Of a stretch of 64,000 nt of DNA, positions 50,116-58,429 are shown in pieces (position 1 is the first letter of the stretch; each line of letters opens with the position of its first letter). A program made the translations under genes and the position numbers. This stretch comes from CAIMUX01 sp964473865 (GTDB taxonomy: Bacteria; Eisenbacteria; RBG-16-71-46; CAIMUX01). The stretch lies in assembly GCA_964473865.1 (NCBI GenBank), contig CAYYQN010000021.1, positions 13,438-77,437 on the forward strand. The letters are read 5' to 3'. Below the pieces are notes generated by a model that was given only the letters and a program-made list of their open reading frames with translations, made no database searches and was not told where the DNA came from.

Positions 50116-51533
50116 TGCCGGAATCTCACGCGCGCATCCTGGTGGTCGACGACTCCGCGGAGACGGTAGAGCTGGTGCGGCGGCACCTGCAGAGCGAGGG
50201 GTACCGCGTCTTTGTCGCCGGCGGCGTGGAGGAGGCCATCCGGCTGCTCGAGGAGCAGCCGGTTGACCTCGTCATCACGGATCTCAAGATGCCGCGGGCG
50301 AGCGGCCTTGACCTCGTGCGCCACGTGCGGGAGAACCTCCGGGAAACGGAGGTGATGATGATCACCGGCTATGCGTCCATCGAGGGGGCGGTGGCCGCCG
50401 TCAAGCTCGGAGCAGAGGAGTACCTGGCCAAGCCGTTCCTGAAAGATGAGCTGCTGGCGGCGGTGCATCGCGCCCTGGGGGTACTGCGGACGCGGCGGGC
50501 CGGGGCTCCTCCCCAGGAGCCGGTAGTGCGGCTCGGCCTTGTCGGCGAGTCGGACTCGATGTGTCGGGTGCACGCCTCGGTTCTCCGGGAGGCCGAAAGG
50601 GACGGAGCGGTCCTTTTGGTCGGGGAGATCGGCACCGGCAAGGAGGCAACAGCTCGGGCCATTCACTACGGGGGGCCACGAGCCGGCCGGCCGTTCCTCG
50701 TCTGCCGCGTCGACGCGATTCCACCGGAGCGCCTGGAGGGCGAGTTGTTCGGTTCGTCCACACGAATCCGGCTTCCGGACGCGGAAGAGGTGGCCCGGCA
50801 GCGCATGGCGTCTCCCGAAGGCGCCGCGGGCGGCGCTGCCGGCGAACCCGATCCGCCGGGATTCGATGGACTCCTCCAGCTGGCCGAGGGGGGGACCCTC
50901 TTTCTGGACGGCCTCGATCATCTGCCCCCGGCGCTGCAAGAGCGGCTGGTCCTCGAGTACGGAGCAGACCGGGCCCCCCACTCCGGTCGGTTCCGGGGTG
51001 GCTCCCTGGTTCGCGGCCCGCGCCTCATCGCGGGCACGCTCCACGATCCCAAACGCCTCGCGGAATGCGGAAAGCTGGCGGAGGCGTTTCGAGAGACCTG
51101 CGGGGGGGCAATCGTACGCCTTCCACCGCTCCGGGAACGTGGAGATGACGTGCTCCTGCTGGTCCGGCACTTCCTGTTGCGGGCAGCCCGCGACACGGGT
51201 CGACCCTCGCCTCGTTTTTCCGATCGCGCCCTGGCCGCCCTGCGCGAATACCACTGGCCGGGGAATGTCGGCGAGCTGGAGGCGGTGGTGGAGATCCTGG
51301 CGGGTGCCGCGGCGGGCGGCCAGATCGACGTGCCGGATCTGCCCTCGCTCATGCGGTTCTCCGCGCTGCGGGGCGCCGGCACGCACCGGAGCCTGGCCGA
51401 GGTGGAACTGGAGCACATCGGGGAGGTCCTGGCGGCGGTCGGCGGCAACAAGACCCGGGCGGCGGAGATCCTCGGTATCGACCGCAAGACGTTGCGAGAA
51501 AAGCTCAAGAACGCGGGAGAGACGGTCGTTTGA
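50115..51533 (+). CDS. NtrC-like response regulator with degenerate AAA+ core
   Basis: 472 residues; the ATG shares a base with the kinase stop. Receiver domain 1-125 with D13, phosphoacceptor D56 (DLVITDLKMP) and K106 (LAKPF). The AAA+ domain has Walker A GEIGTGKE (170-177) and ELFG (210-213), but the GAFTGA loop that contacts sigma54 is absent and the Walker B reads TLFLDGLDHLP with Gly replacing the catalytic Glu. The arginine finger region PLRERGDDVLLL and a C-terminal Fis-type HTH (NKTRAAEILGIDRKTLREKL) remain. It can probably bind DNA and be phosphorylated but should not activate sigma54 polymerase in the standard way. Confidence 0.9.
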   Translation: MPESHARILVVDDSAETVELVRRHLQSEGYRVFVAGGVEEAIRLLEEQPVDLVITDLKMPRASGLDLVRHVRENLRETEVMMITGYASIEGAVAAVKLGAEEYLAKPFLKDELLAAVHRALGVLRTRRAGAPPQEPVVRLGLVGESDSMCRVHASVLREAERDGAVLLVGEIGTGKEATARAIHYGGPRAGRPFLVCRVDAIPPERLEGELFGSSTRIRLPDAEEVARQRMASPEGAAGGAAGEPDPPGFDGLLQLAEGGTLFLDGLDHLPPALQERLVLEYGADRAPHSGRFRGGSLVRGPRLIAGTLHDPKRLAECGKLAEAFRETCGGAIVRLPPLRERGDDVLLLVRHFLLRAARDTGRPSPRFSDRALAALREYHWPGNVGELEAVVEILAGAAAGGQIDVPDLPSLMRFSALRGAGTHRSLAEVELEHIGEVLAAVGGNKTRAAEILGIDRKTLREKLKNAGETVV

Positions 51534-51672
51534 ATCTGGGGACCCGCCCTGACCCCGGCTCAATCGCCGACCGGGTCGGGGTCCCGCTGGAGCGCGGCGC
51601 CGGCCGGACCGCGCCGGGACGAGGGTCAGGGGGAGCGTTGCCGATACCGGTCACCAGGGGGAGAGTGATTCG

Positions 51673-52191
51673 ATGGCCCTGAACTTCCAGATCGACGAGG
51701 CCCTGGTCAACGCGATGATCGATGCGGGCGAGAAGGGCTTCAAGCTCGGCAACAAGAAGATCTCCTGCGTCGGGGTGGGCCGGACTCCGCCGCTGGCCCT
51801 GGCCTCCGTCTCCGGCATGATCGGCATTGTCGGCCGGGTCAACGGCTCCATCCTGGTCAACATGTCCGAGCCGGTGGCGATCCTGGTCACCAACGGGATC
51901 CTGGGCGCGGAATTCAAGTCCATGGTCAACGATGTCCTGGACGGTGTGGCCGAGGTGACGAACGTCATCGGGGGCCGCCTGAAGTCGAGCCTCGCGACGG
52001 TCGGCTATCCCCTGGACAACATCACCCTGCCCTCGGTGATCGTGGGCCAGAACTACTCGGTGACCCAGTCGAAGGGCACGACGGTGTACAACATCTCGTT
52101 CGTGGTTGAGGACGACAAGGTCCCACAACTCAATGACCGCGTGGTGCAGGTCGTCCTTACCGTGATGTCCCCGGAGCTGAAGGCGAGCTGA
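51673..52191 (+). CDS. CheX-like CheY-P phosphatase
   Basis: 172 residues from ATG 51673, with ribosome site GGGGGAGAG upstream. The CheX fold is clear: KKISCVGVGRTPPLALASVSGMIGIVGRVNGSILVNMSEPVAILVTNGILG, then the active-site helix DVLDGVAEVTNVIGGRLKSSL with the E-x-x-N pair (E94, N97) that CheX, CheC and FliY phosphatases use to dephosphorylate CheY. LPSVIVGQNYSVTQSKGTTVYNISF follows. No chemotaxis gene is adjacent, so the likely substrate is one of the receivers at 50115 or 56310 (inference). Confidence 0.88.
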   Translation: MALNFQIDEALVNAMIDAGEKGFKLGNKKISCVGVGRTPPLALASVSGMIGIVGRVNGSILVNMSEPVAILVTNGILGAEFKSMVNDVLDGVAEVTNVIGGRLKSSLATVGYPLDNITLPSVIVGQNYSVTQSKGTTVYNISFVVEDDKVPQLNDRVVQVVLTVMSPELKAS

Positions 52192-52401
52192 TCCGGTTCC
52201 GGTGATCCGCCCCCGGCAGAGACCGCTTGCGGCCTGCTCCTTGGCCCTCCCTCCGGGGCCTTCGTCGCTCCGCCGGGTCCAACTGGCGCGGACTGCTCTG
52301 GTAGCCCGTCGAGAGGTCGCGGAGAGTCGTGCAACAGCCAGGCGCGCGACGCGCCGGCGGCGGCTCCATCGGGGGCGGAAGTCCGCCCATCCGTTCTTCC
52401 T

Positions 52402-53154
52402 CTAGCGCGCCCCCGAGCTCATCGCTCCCACCATGAAGTCACGGTTCAAGAGCGCGATGTTCGTCATCTTGATCTCCTTGGGGCAGACCGCCTCGCACTC
52501 CCCCTGGTTGGTGCAGCCGCCGAAACCCTCGCGATCCATCGCCTGGATCATCTTCTGCACGCGCTCGTAGCGCTCGGGCTGCCCCTGGGGCAAATGCGCG
52601 AACTGGGCGACCTTGGCGGAGACGAAGAGCATGGCGCTGGCGTTCTTGCAGCTCGCTACGCAGGCCCCGCATCCGATGCAGGCTGCGGCATCCATGGAAA
52701 GATCCGCCTTCTCCTTGGACACCGGGAGGCTGTTGGCGTCGGGGGTGCCGCCGGTGTTCACGCTGATGAACCCACCCGCCTGCATGATCCGCTCGAACGC
52801 CTGCCGGTCGACGATCAGGTCCTTGAGCACGGGGAAGGCCCGGGCGCGCCACGGTTCGATGTAGATCGTGTCGCCGTCCCGGAAACGTCGCATGTGCAGC
52901 TGGCAGGCGGTCGTGCCGGCGTCGGGGCCGTGCGCGATTCCATTGATCATGAGTGAGCAGGTCCCGCAGATCCCTTCGCGGCAGTCGTGGTCGAATGCGA
53001 TCGGCTCCTCGCCCGCCAGCTCCAGCCTCGCGTTCACGATGTCGAGCATCTCGAGGAAGGACATGTCGGGAGAGACGTCCTTCGCGTCGTAGGTGACCAT
53101 CCGCCCGTGATCCCGGGTGCCCTTCTGCCTCCAGACCTTGAGCGTGAGGTTCAC
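52402..53154 (-). CDS. sdhB: Succinate dehydrogenase / fumarate reductase iron-sulfur subunit
   Basis: 250 residues from GTG 53154, overlapping the sdhA stop (GTGA). The [2Fe-2S] domain carries C58, C63, C66 and C84 (DHDCREGICGTCSLMINGIAHG). The C-terminal domain has ACIGCGACVASCKN for the [4Fe-4S] cluster and GGCTNQGECEAVCPKEIKMTNIALLNRDF for the [3Fe-4S] cluster. It passes electrons between the flavin of SdhA and heme or quinone at SdhC. The type matches the three-subunit enzymes of Bacteroidetes and epsilonproteobacteria. Confidence 0.95.
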   Translation of the reverse strand: MNLTLKVWRQKGTRDHGRMVTYDAKDVSPDMSFLEMLDIVNARLELAGEEPIAFDHDCREGICGTCSLMINGIAHGPDAGTTACQLHMRRFRDGDTIYIEPWRARAFPVLKDLIVDRQAFERIMQAGGFISVNTGGTPDANSLPVSKEKADLSMDAAACIGCGACVASCKNASAMLFVSAKVAQFAHLPQGQPERYERVQKMIQAMDREGFGGCTNQGECEAVCPKEIKMTNIALLNRDFMVGAMSSGAR

Positions 53155-55064
53155 TTGTAACTCCTTTGCGACGGCTTGGCGTATTCGAACGTGAGCAGTT
53201 CCTTGTGCAGGACGGGAGCCTGGCCCTCGCCGCGATGCTCCCAGACCGCCACGTGACTGAAGTTCTCGTCGTCGCGGCTGGCTTCTCCTTCTTCCGTCTG
53301 GCTTTCCTCGCGGAAGTGCCCTCCACAGGACTCGCGGCGCGCGAGCGCGTCTGTGACCATCAACTCGGCGAACTCCATGAAATCGGCTACCCGGCCCGCC
53401 CGTTCCAGCGTCTGGTTCAGGTCTTCGCCGGAGCCCGGGACCATGGCGTTCTTCCAGAACTCCTCGCGAATCCCCGGGATCGCGGAGAGCGCCTCCTGCA
53501 AACCCTTCTCGTTGCGGCCCATGCCGCACTTTTCCCAGAGCAGGACCCCGAGCTGCCGGTGCAGCGAGTCGACCGTCCGCTTGCCGCGCAGGGCCAGCAG
53601 ACGCCTGGTCCGATCGGCGACCTCCTGCTCCACCTTCTTGAACTCGGGGTGTGCGGTGTCGAGCTTGTCCAGCTTGATGCTCCCGAAGTAGTTACCGATC
53701 GTGTAGGGGACCACGAAGTACCCGTCGGCCAGCCCCTGCATTAGCGCGCTGGCGCCAAGCCGGTTTGCGCCGTGATCGGAGAAGTTGGCTTCACCGAGCA
53801 CGTAGAGTCCGGGGATCGTGCTCATCAGGTCGTAATCGACCCACAGCCCGCCCATGGTGTAGTGGAGGGCGGGGAAGATCCGCATCGGAACCTGGTAGGG
53901 GTTCTCCCCGGTGATCTTCTCGTACATCTGGAAGAGGTTGCCGTAGCGCTCCTCGATGACCCGCTTTCCCAGCCGCCCCAGCGCCTCGCTGAAGTCGAGA
54001 TAGACCCCGAGGCCCGTCGGGCCGACGCCGTGACCCGCATCGCACCGCTCCTTGGCCGCCCGCGAGGCGACGTCGCGGGGGACGAGGTTCCCGAAGGCGG
54101 GGTAACGGCGCTCCAGGAAGTAGTCCCGCTCGTCTTCCGGGATCTGTCCGGCCGGCCGCTTGTCGCCCTTGTTCTTCGGCACCCAGATCCGCCCGTCATT
54201 GCGCAGCGACTCGCTCATCAGCGTGAGCTTGCTCTGGTGATCACCGGTGACCGGGATGCAGGTGGGGTGGATCTGCGTGAAGCACGGGTTGGCGAATGCC
54301 GCCCCCTTCTTGTATGCGCGCCAGATCGCCGTGGTGTTGCACCCCTTGGCGTTGGTGCTCAGATAGAAGACGTTGGCGTAGCCGCCGGTGGCCAGACAGA
54401 CCGCGTCGCCGAGATGGCTCTGGATCCGGCCGGTCACCATGTCGCGCGTGACGATCCCGCGGGCCCGTCCGTCGATGACCACCAAGTCGAGCATTTCGGT
54501 CCGCGGATGCATCTTCACCGTGCCGAGACCGATCTGCCGCACCAAGGCGGCGTAGGCGCCCAGCAGGAGCTGTTGTCCGGTCTGGCCCCGGGCGTAGAAG
54601 GTGCGTTGGAGCTGGGCGCCGCCGAAGGAGCGCGTGTCCAGGAGTCCGCCGTAGTCGCGGGCGAAGGGGACGCCCTGCGCGACGCACTGGTCGATGATGC
54701 TGTTCGAGACCTGGGCGAGCCGGTAGACGTTGGACTCGCGGGCGCGGTAGTCGCCCCCCTTCACGGTGTCATAGAAGAGGCGGTAGATCGAGTCACCGTC
54801 GTTCCGGTAATTCTTCGCGGCGTTGATCCCGCCCTGGGCCGAGATGGAGTGGGCGCGGCGCGGCGAGTCCTGGTAGCAGAACGCCTCCACGCGGTACCCC
54901 AGCTCGGCCAGCGAGGCCGCAGCCGACGCGCCGGCCAGGCCGGTCCCCACCACCAGGACGTTGTACTTCCGCTTGTTGGCGGGATTGATCAGTTTGGCTT
55001 CGAAGCGATACCGATCCCAGCGGGTCTCGATCGGGCCGGTCGGACACTTGGATTCGAGCTTCAT
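53151..55064 (-). CDS. sdhA: Succinate dehydrogenase / fumarate reductase flavoprotein subunit
   Basis: 637 residues. FAD site VLVVGTGLAGASAAASLAELG; covalent FAD histidine in RRAHSISAQGGINAAKNY; active-site regions FTQIHPTCIP, SESLRNDGRIWVP, RRYPAFGNLVPRDVASRA and HYTMGGLWVDYD; then LGEANFSDHGANRLGASALMQGLADGYFV. This sequence style is the non-classical SdhA shared by Bacteroidetes and Bacillus-like three-subunit enzymes. It oxidises succinate or reduces fumarate at the inner membrane. Direction of reaction in this organism cannot be told; hydrogenases nearby make hydrogen-driven fumarate reduction conceivable. Confidence 0.95.
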   Translation of the reverse strand: MKLESKCPTGPIETRWDRYRFEAKLINPANKRKYNVLVVGTGLAGASAAASLAELGYRVEAFCYQDSPRRAHSISAQGGINAAKNYRNDGDSIYRLFYDTVKGGDYRARESNVYRLAQVSNSIIDQCVAQGVPFARDYGGLLDTRSFGGAQLQRTFYARGQTGQQLLLGAYAALVRQIGLGTVKMHPRTEMLDLVVIDGRARGIVTRDMVTGRIQSHLGDAVCLATGGYANVFYLSTNAKGCNTTAIWRAYKKGAAFANPCFTQIHPTCIPVTGDHQSKLTLMSESLRNDGRIWVPKNKGDKRPAGQIPEDERDYFLERRYPAFGNLVPRDVASRAAKERCDAGHGVGPTGLGVYLDFSEALGRLGKRVIEERYGNLFQMYEKITGENPYQVPMRIFPALHYTMGGLWVDYDLMSTIPGLYVLGEANFSDHGANRLGASALMQGLADGYFVVPYTIGNYFGSIKLDKLDTAHPEFKKVEQEVADRTRRLLALRGKRTVDSLHRQLGVLLWEKCGMGRNEKGLQEALSAIPGIREEFWKNAMVPGSGEDLNQTLERAGRVADFMEFAELMVTDALARRESCGGHFREESQTEEGEASRDDENFSHVAVWEHRGEGQAPVLHKELLTFEYAKPSQRSYK

Positions 55065-55077
55065 CGTGTGTCCCTCC

Positions 55078-55752
55078 TCATCCCAGCTTCACCCAGCCCA
55101 GCAGGACGCTGACCGGGAAGAGGATGTTGATCCCGCAGATGACGAGGGCGAGCCCGAGGCCCGCGCGTTCGACGGTGGCGTGGTACTTCGGATGGTTGAA
55201 CCCCAGCGTCTGGAAGAGGCTCGGGATGCCATGCGTGAGATGGAAGAAGAGCAGCACCTGCCCGATGATGTACAACACGGAGATCCCGGAGAGGCTGAAC
55301 CCCCGCACGACGTTGTCGTAGACCCGGCCTTCTTCGAACGGTCCTGCTTTGCCGAGCGTGAGATGGAGAAGGTGATAGATGACGAAGGCCATGATGATGA
55401 CGCCGGTATAGATCATCGTCCGCGAGGCGAGGCTCGCCTTGACCGTGCCCATGCGGGCGTAGCCGACGGGACGCGCCCTCCGGTTCCCCCACCACAACCT
55501 CACGCCGGTGATCACGTGAAGCAGCGCCGTGCCCAGCATGACGATGCGAAACGCCCACAGCACGCCGGGGAAGGTCCGGAGGAACCGGCCGTAGAAGTCC
55601 ATCGCCTTGAGGCCGTTCTCCTTGTCCCCCTCCCAGAGGTGGGTGTTTCCCAGCATGTGCACCGTGATGAAGAGCACCAGGATGGTTCCGGTGACCGCCA
55701 TGATGCCCTTCTTCCCGACAGAGGTCTCCGAGGCCTGCGTGAACCAGCTCAT
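55078..55752 (-). CDS. sdhC: Succinate dehydrogenase cytochrome b subunit (single-polypeptide, five-helix type)
   Basis: 224 residues from ATG 55752 with ribosome site GGGAGAGGA. Five hydrophobic segments: IMAVTGTILVLFITVHMLGN, VLWAFRIVMLGTALLHVITGV, MIYTGVIIMAFVIYHLLHLTL, SVLYIIGQVLLFFHLTHGI and LALVICGINILFPVSVLL. Histidines in VHMLGN, LLHVI, YHLLHL and FHLTHG are suitably placed to ligate two b hemes, as in B-type diheme enzymes. It anchors SdhAB to the membrane and contacts the quinone pool. First gene of the leftward sdhCAB operon. Confidence 0.94.
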   Translation of the reverse strand: MSWFTQASETSVGKKGIMAVTGTILVLFITVHMLGNTHLWEGDKENGLKAMDFYGRFLRTFPGVLWAFRIVMLGTALLHVITGVRLWWGNRRARPVGYARMGTVKASLASRTMIYTGVIIMAFVIYHLLHLTLGKAGPFEEGRVYDNVVRGFSLSGISVLYIIGQVLLFFHLTHGIPSLFQTLGFNHPKYHATVERAGLGLALVICGINILFPVSVLLGWVKLG

Positions 55753-56309
55753 CGTTCCTCTCCCGCCCTCTGGTGGTCGCGCTCCATTAGCGGAGCACAC
55801 CCGGCTCGCCCCACGACCAAAAGGAACCCTTCTTCATCCGCGAGAGGCTACGTCCGAACCGGGGGGAAGGCAAGACCTTCCGGGTCGGCCTCGGCCGGGT
55901 CCCCGGCCCGCGATCCGCGGCGCGGCCGCGTCAGACCGAGGGATTCCGGCCGACCTGGGGTCGGCGGGGACGGGTTCGGTTTCTCCCGCCCGGAGCCTCG
56001 GTCAACGGGAGCGAGGAGGAGCCGAATCCCCCGCGTCCGATCGGGTGATCCGCGAAAGATCGGGACTCGTTCTGTGTTGGGGTTGCGATGGGCCGCAGAT
56101 GTCTCGCCTGCGATCGGAGGCGGAGGCGATCGCGTCCAATTGCTCCTTGCGTCGATATGCCGCGAGCCATAAGCTTCGGCGATCGTGCGGTTCGTACAGC
56201 ATTAGCCGGTCACATCATCCACCGTCGTTCGGGCTGAATCGGCGAGCGCGCGTTCCGCTCGCCGGCCCGGGCGGAGGACGGAGTAGAGAGCAGGGGGAGG
56301 GAGGTTCGC
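55753..56309. other. Divergent intergenic region between sdhC and the hydrogenase block
   Basis: 557 bases with no gene I can support. It must hold promoters for sdhCAB (leftward) and the receiver-hydABC operon (rightward). A hairpin with arms GGCGAGC (56241-56247) and GCTCGCC (56257-56263) lies about 50 bases before the receiver start codon and could be a leader structure; no T tract follows. Confidence 0.5.
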
Positions 56310-56678
56310 ATGCCCAAGATCCTCGTGGTTGACGACGATCCGGATGTGGTCGAAGCGGTGACCGCGTTCCTGGAACGCGAGGGCTATGCCGTCCGGAGTG
56401 CGGGAAGCCGCCGCGAGGCCATGGTCAAGATCGACGCCGAGAAACCGGACCTGATCATTCTCGACGTCATGATGGAGGAACCGGATGACGGTATCGCCAT
56501 GGCCCAGCAGCTCCGGCGCGATGGCTTCCGGAATCCGATTCTCATGCTGACCAGCATCTCCCGGGTCACGGGATTGAGCTACGGGGCGGATGAGTCCACT
56601 GTGCCGGTGGACGACTTCGTCGAGAAGCCGGTGACGCCCGCCGCCCTCCTGGAGAAGGTGGCGGCGCTGCTCAAGTAG
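56310..56678 (+). CDS. Stand-alone CheY-like response regulator
   Basis: 122 residues, only a receiver domain. Acidic pair D9/D10, phosphoacceptor D52 (LIILDVMMEEPDDG) and K108 (FVEKPVTP) are present; the usual Thr/Ser switch lies in ILMLTSISR. No output domain, so it acts by protein contact or as a phosphate shuttle. It is the first gene of the block NuoE-NuoF-HydA, 15 bases before NuoE, an unusual position that suggests it helps control the hydrogenase. A CheX phosphatase (51673) and a soluble histidine kinase (48439) lie nearby. Confidence 0.9.
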   Translation: MPKILVVDDDPDVVEAVTAFLEREGYAVRSAGSRREAMVKIDAEKPDLIILDVMMEEPDDGIAMAQQLRRDGFRNPILMLTSISRVTGLSYGADESTVPVDDFVEKPVTPAALLEKVAALLK

Positions 56679-56693
56679 ACGGAGGGACGACCG

Positions 56694-57215
56694 ATGCTGG
56701 TAACAGAACAGGACAGGCTGCGTCAGGACATCGACGTCCTGGTGGAGAGGCATGGACATGCGCGGAGCGCCCTCATGCCGATCCTGCAGGAGATCCAGCG
56801 GAGATACTCCCTGGTCTCTCCGTACGCCATGCAGGTGATCGCCGATCGAATCGGGATCCACCCGGTGGAAGTCTACGGGGTGGTCTCCTTCTACTCCTTC
56901 TTTGGCGAGAGTCCGAAGGGCCGGTACGTCGTCCGACTCTGCCGCACGATCAGCTGTGACATGGCGGGCAAGGACCGGATTGCGCGGCAGCTCGAGAACG
57001 ACCTGGGCATCGGTTTCGGGGAGACGACCCGTGACGGGGCGTTCACCCTGGAGTGGGCCAACTGCATCGGCATGTGCGATTGCGGGCCGGCGCTGCTTGT
57101 GAACGAAAAGGTCTACACCCGGGTCACGCCGGCACAGGTTCACGAGATCATCGCTGAGTGTCGGGCCATCTTCGGGAACCAGGCCCACCAGCTCCGGGAG
57201 GGACTCCACTCATGA
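56694..57215 (+). CDS. [FeFe] hydrogenase subunit HydC/HndA (NuoE-like)
   Basis: 173 residues. Helical domain LMPILQEIQRRYSLVSPYAMQVIADRIGIHPVEVYGVVSFYSFF and the [2Fe-2S] ligands C83, C88, C124 and C128 (RLCRTISCDMAG; WANCIGMCDCGPAL). It is the small subunit of a trimeric NAD(H)-linked bifurcating hydrogenase, with NuoF-like and HydA following. Its stop overlaps the next ATG. An additional C130 next to the cluster motif is not a standard ligand. Confidence 0.93.
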   Translation: MLVTEQDRLRQDIDVLVERHGHARSALMPILQEIQRRYSLVSPYAMQVIADRIGIHPVEVYGVVSFYSFFGESPKGRYVVRLCRTISCDMAGKDRIARQLENDLGIGFGETTRDGAFTLEWANCIGMCDCGPALLVNEKVYTRVTPAQVHEIIAECRAIFGNQAHQLREGLHS

Positions 57216-58411
57216 CCGGCGCAAACGGTACGTCGAGCGGCAACTTGACCTTCGCCACGGTCGACCCTGACGCCGGGCTCAAGGCGGCCTTGTCCGGCTC
57301 CCGACCGGACATTGTAATGAAGCTGCGGGAGTCCGGCCTGCGCGGCCGGGGCGGCGCGGGTTTCCCCACGGCGGTGAAGTGGACCCTGGCGGCTGCGGCA
57401 CGCGGGGAGCAGAAGTTCGTCGTGTGCAACGCCGACGAGGGCGAGCCCGGTACTTTCAAAGACCGGGTCATCCTGTCCGAGTTCCCGGACCTGGTGTTTG
57501 CCGGCATGACCATCGGCGGCCGGGCCATCGGGGCCCGCCAGGGGATCGTCTACCTGCGCGCCGAGTACACGTATCTGCGTGACGAGCTGGAAGCGGTCCT
57601 GGATCGCCGGCGGAAGGCCGGACTGCTCGGCTCCCGGGTCTGCGGGGTGGAGAACTTCGACTTCGACGTCCGGATCCAGATGGGCGCGGGCGCGTATGTC
57701 TGCGGTGAAGAGACCGCCCTGATCGAGTCGCTCGAAGGACAGCGCGGCGAGCCGCGCAACCGCCCGCCGTTCCCGGTCGATACCGGCTTCATGGGGCTGC
57801 CGTCCATCGTCAACAACGTCGAGACCCTGGCCTGGGTGGCCTGCATCATGGTCAAGGGGCCGGGGTGGTTCAAGGCGATCGGAACCGACAAGTCGACCGG
57901 GTTGAAGCTCTTCAGCGTCTCCGGCGATTGCGCCCGCCCCGGCGTCTACGAGTTTCCCCTGGGGATCACCGTGACCGAGCTGCTGGAGGCGGTGGGGGGC
58001 AAGGACGCCAAGGCGGTACAGGTCGGCGGCGCCTCTGGGCATTGCCTGCCGCGGAGCGAGTTCGGCCGGCTCATCGCCTTCGAGGACGTTTCCACCGGCG
58101 GATCCATCATCGTGTTCGGACCTGACCGGGACATGCTCGCCGTGGCCCGGAACTTCCTCGAATTCTTCGTGGAAGAGTCCTGCGGGCAATGCACGCCCTG
58201 CCGGGACGGCTCGGTGAAACTGCTGGAGGGGGTCGCGCTCCTGGAGGAGGGCGAGTGCTCCACAGACTACCTGCGGGAACTGAAGGGGTTGGGCCGGACG
58301 ATGCAGCTTGCCTCCAAGTGTGGGCTCGGTCAGTCCGCCCCCAACGCGTTTCTCTCGATCGTCGAGCACTTCCACGGCGAGATCCTCGGGCGCCAGGCGG
58401 CCGAGATCTGA
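57212..58411 (+). CDS. [FeFe] hydrogenase flavin subunit HydB/HndC (NuoF-like, short form)
   Basis: 399 residues from ATG 57212. FMN/NAD core: MKLRESGLRGRGGAGFPTAVKW, NADEGEPGTFKDRV and GAGAYVCGEETALIESLEG; [4Fe-4S] motif SCGQCTPCRDGSVK with SKCGLGQSAPNA. Unlike the copy at 40221 it lacks both the N-terminal thioredoxin-like domain and the C-terminal 2x[4Fe-4S] ferredoxin. This minimal form resembles complex I NuoF more than typical HydB. Bifurcating complexes usually rely on those extra clusters, so electron paths here may differ or borrow partners from the other block. Confidence 0.93.
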   Translation: MTGANGTSSGNLTFATVDPDAGLKAALSGSRPDIVMKLRESGLRGRGGAGFPTAVKWTLAAAARGEQKFVVCNADEGEPGTFKDRVILSEFPDLVFAGMTIGGRAIGARQGIVYLRAEYTYLRDELEAVLDRRRKAGLLGSRVCGVENFDFDVRIQMGAGAYVCGEETALIESLEGQRGEPRNRPPFPVDTGFMGLPSIVNNVETLAWVACIMVKGPGWFKAIGTDKSTGLKLFSVSGDCARPGVYEFPLGITVTELLEAVGGKDAKAVQVGGASGHCLPRSEFGRLIAFEDVSTGGSIIVFGPDRDMLAVARNFLEFFVEESCGQCTPCRDGSVKLLEGVALLEEGECSTDYLRELKGLGRTMQLASKCGLGQSAPNAFLSIVEHFHGEILGRQAAEI

Positions 58412-58429
58412 CGGAACAAGGAGTCTTCC

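Noticed and set aside
51629..51642. Possible sigma54 promoter before the CheX gene
   Set aside because: A TTGC element is present, but the -24 position reads AG rather than GG at the required spacing.
55753..56309. Possible small protein or riboswitch in the long sdhC-receiver intergenic region
   Set aside because: Short frames there lack ribosome sites and similarity, and I could not match any riboswitch consensus; only one modest hairpin was found.
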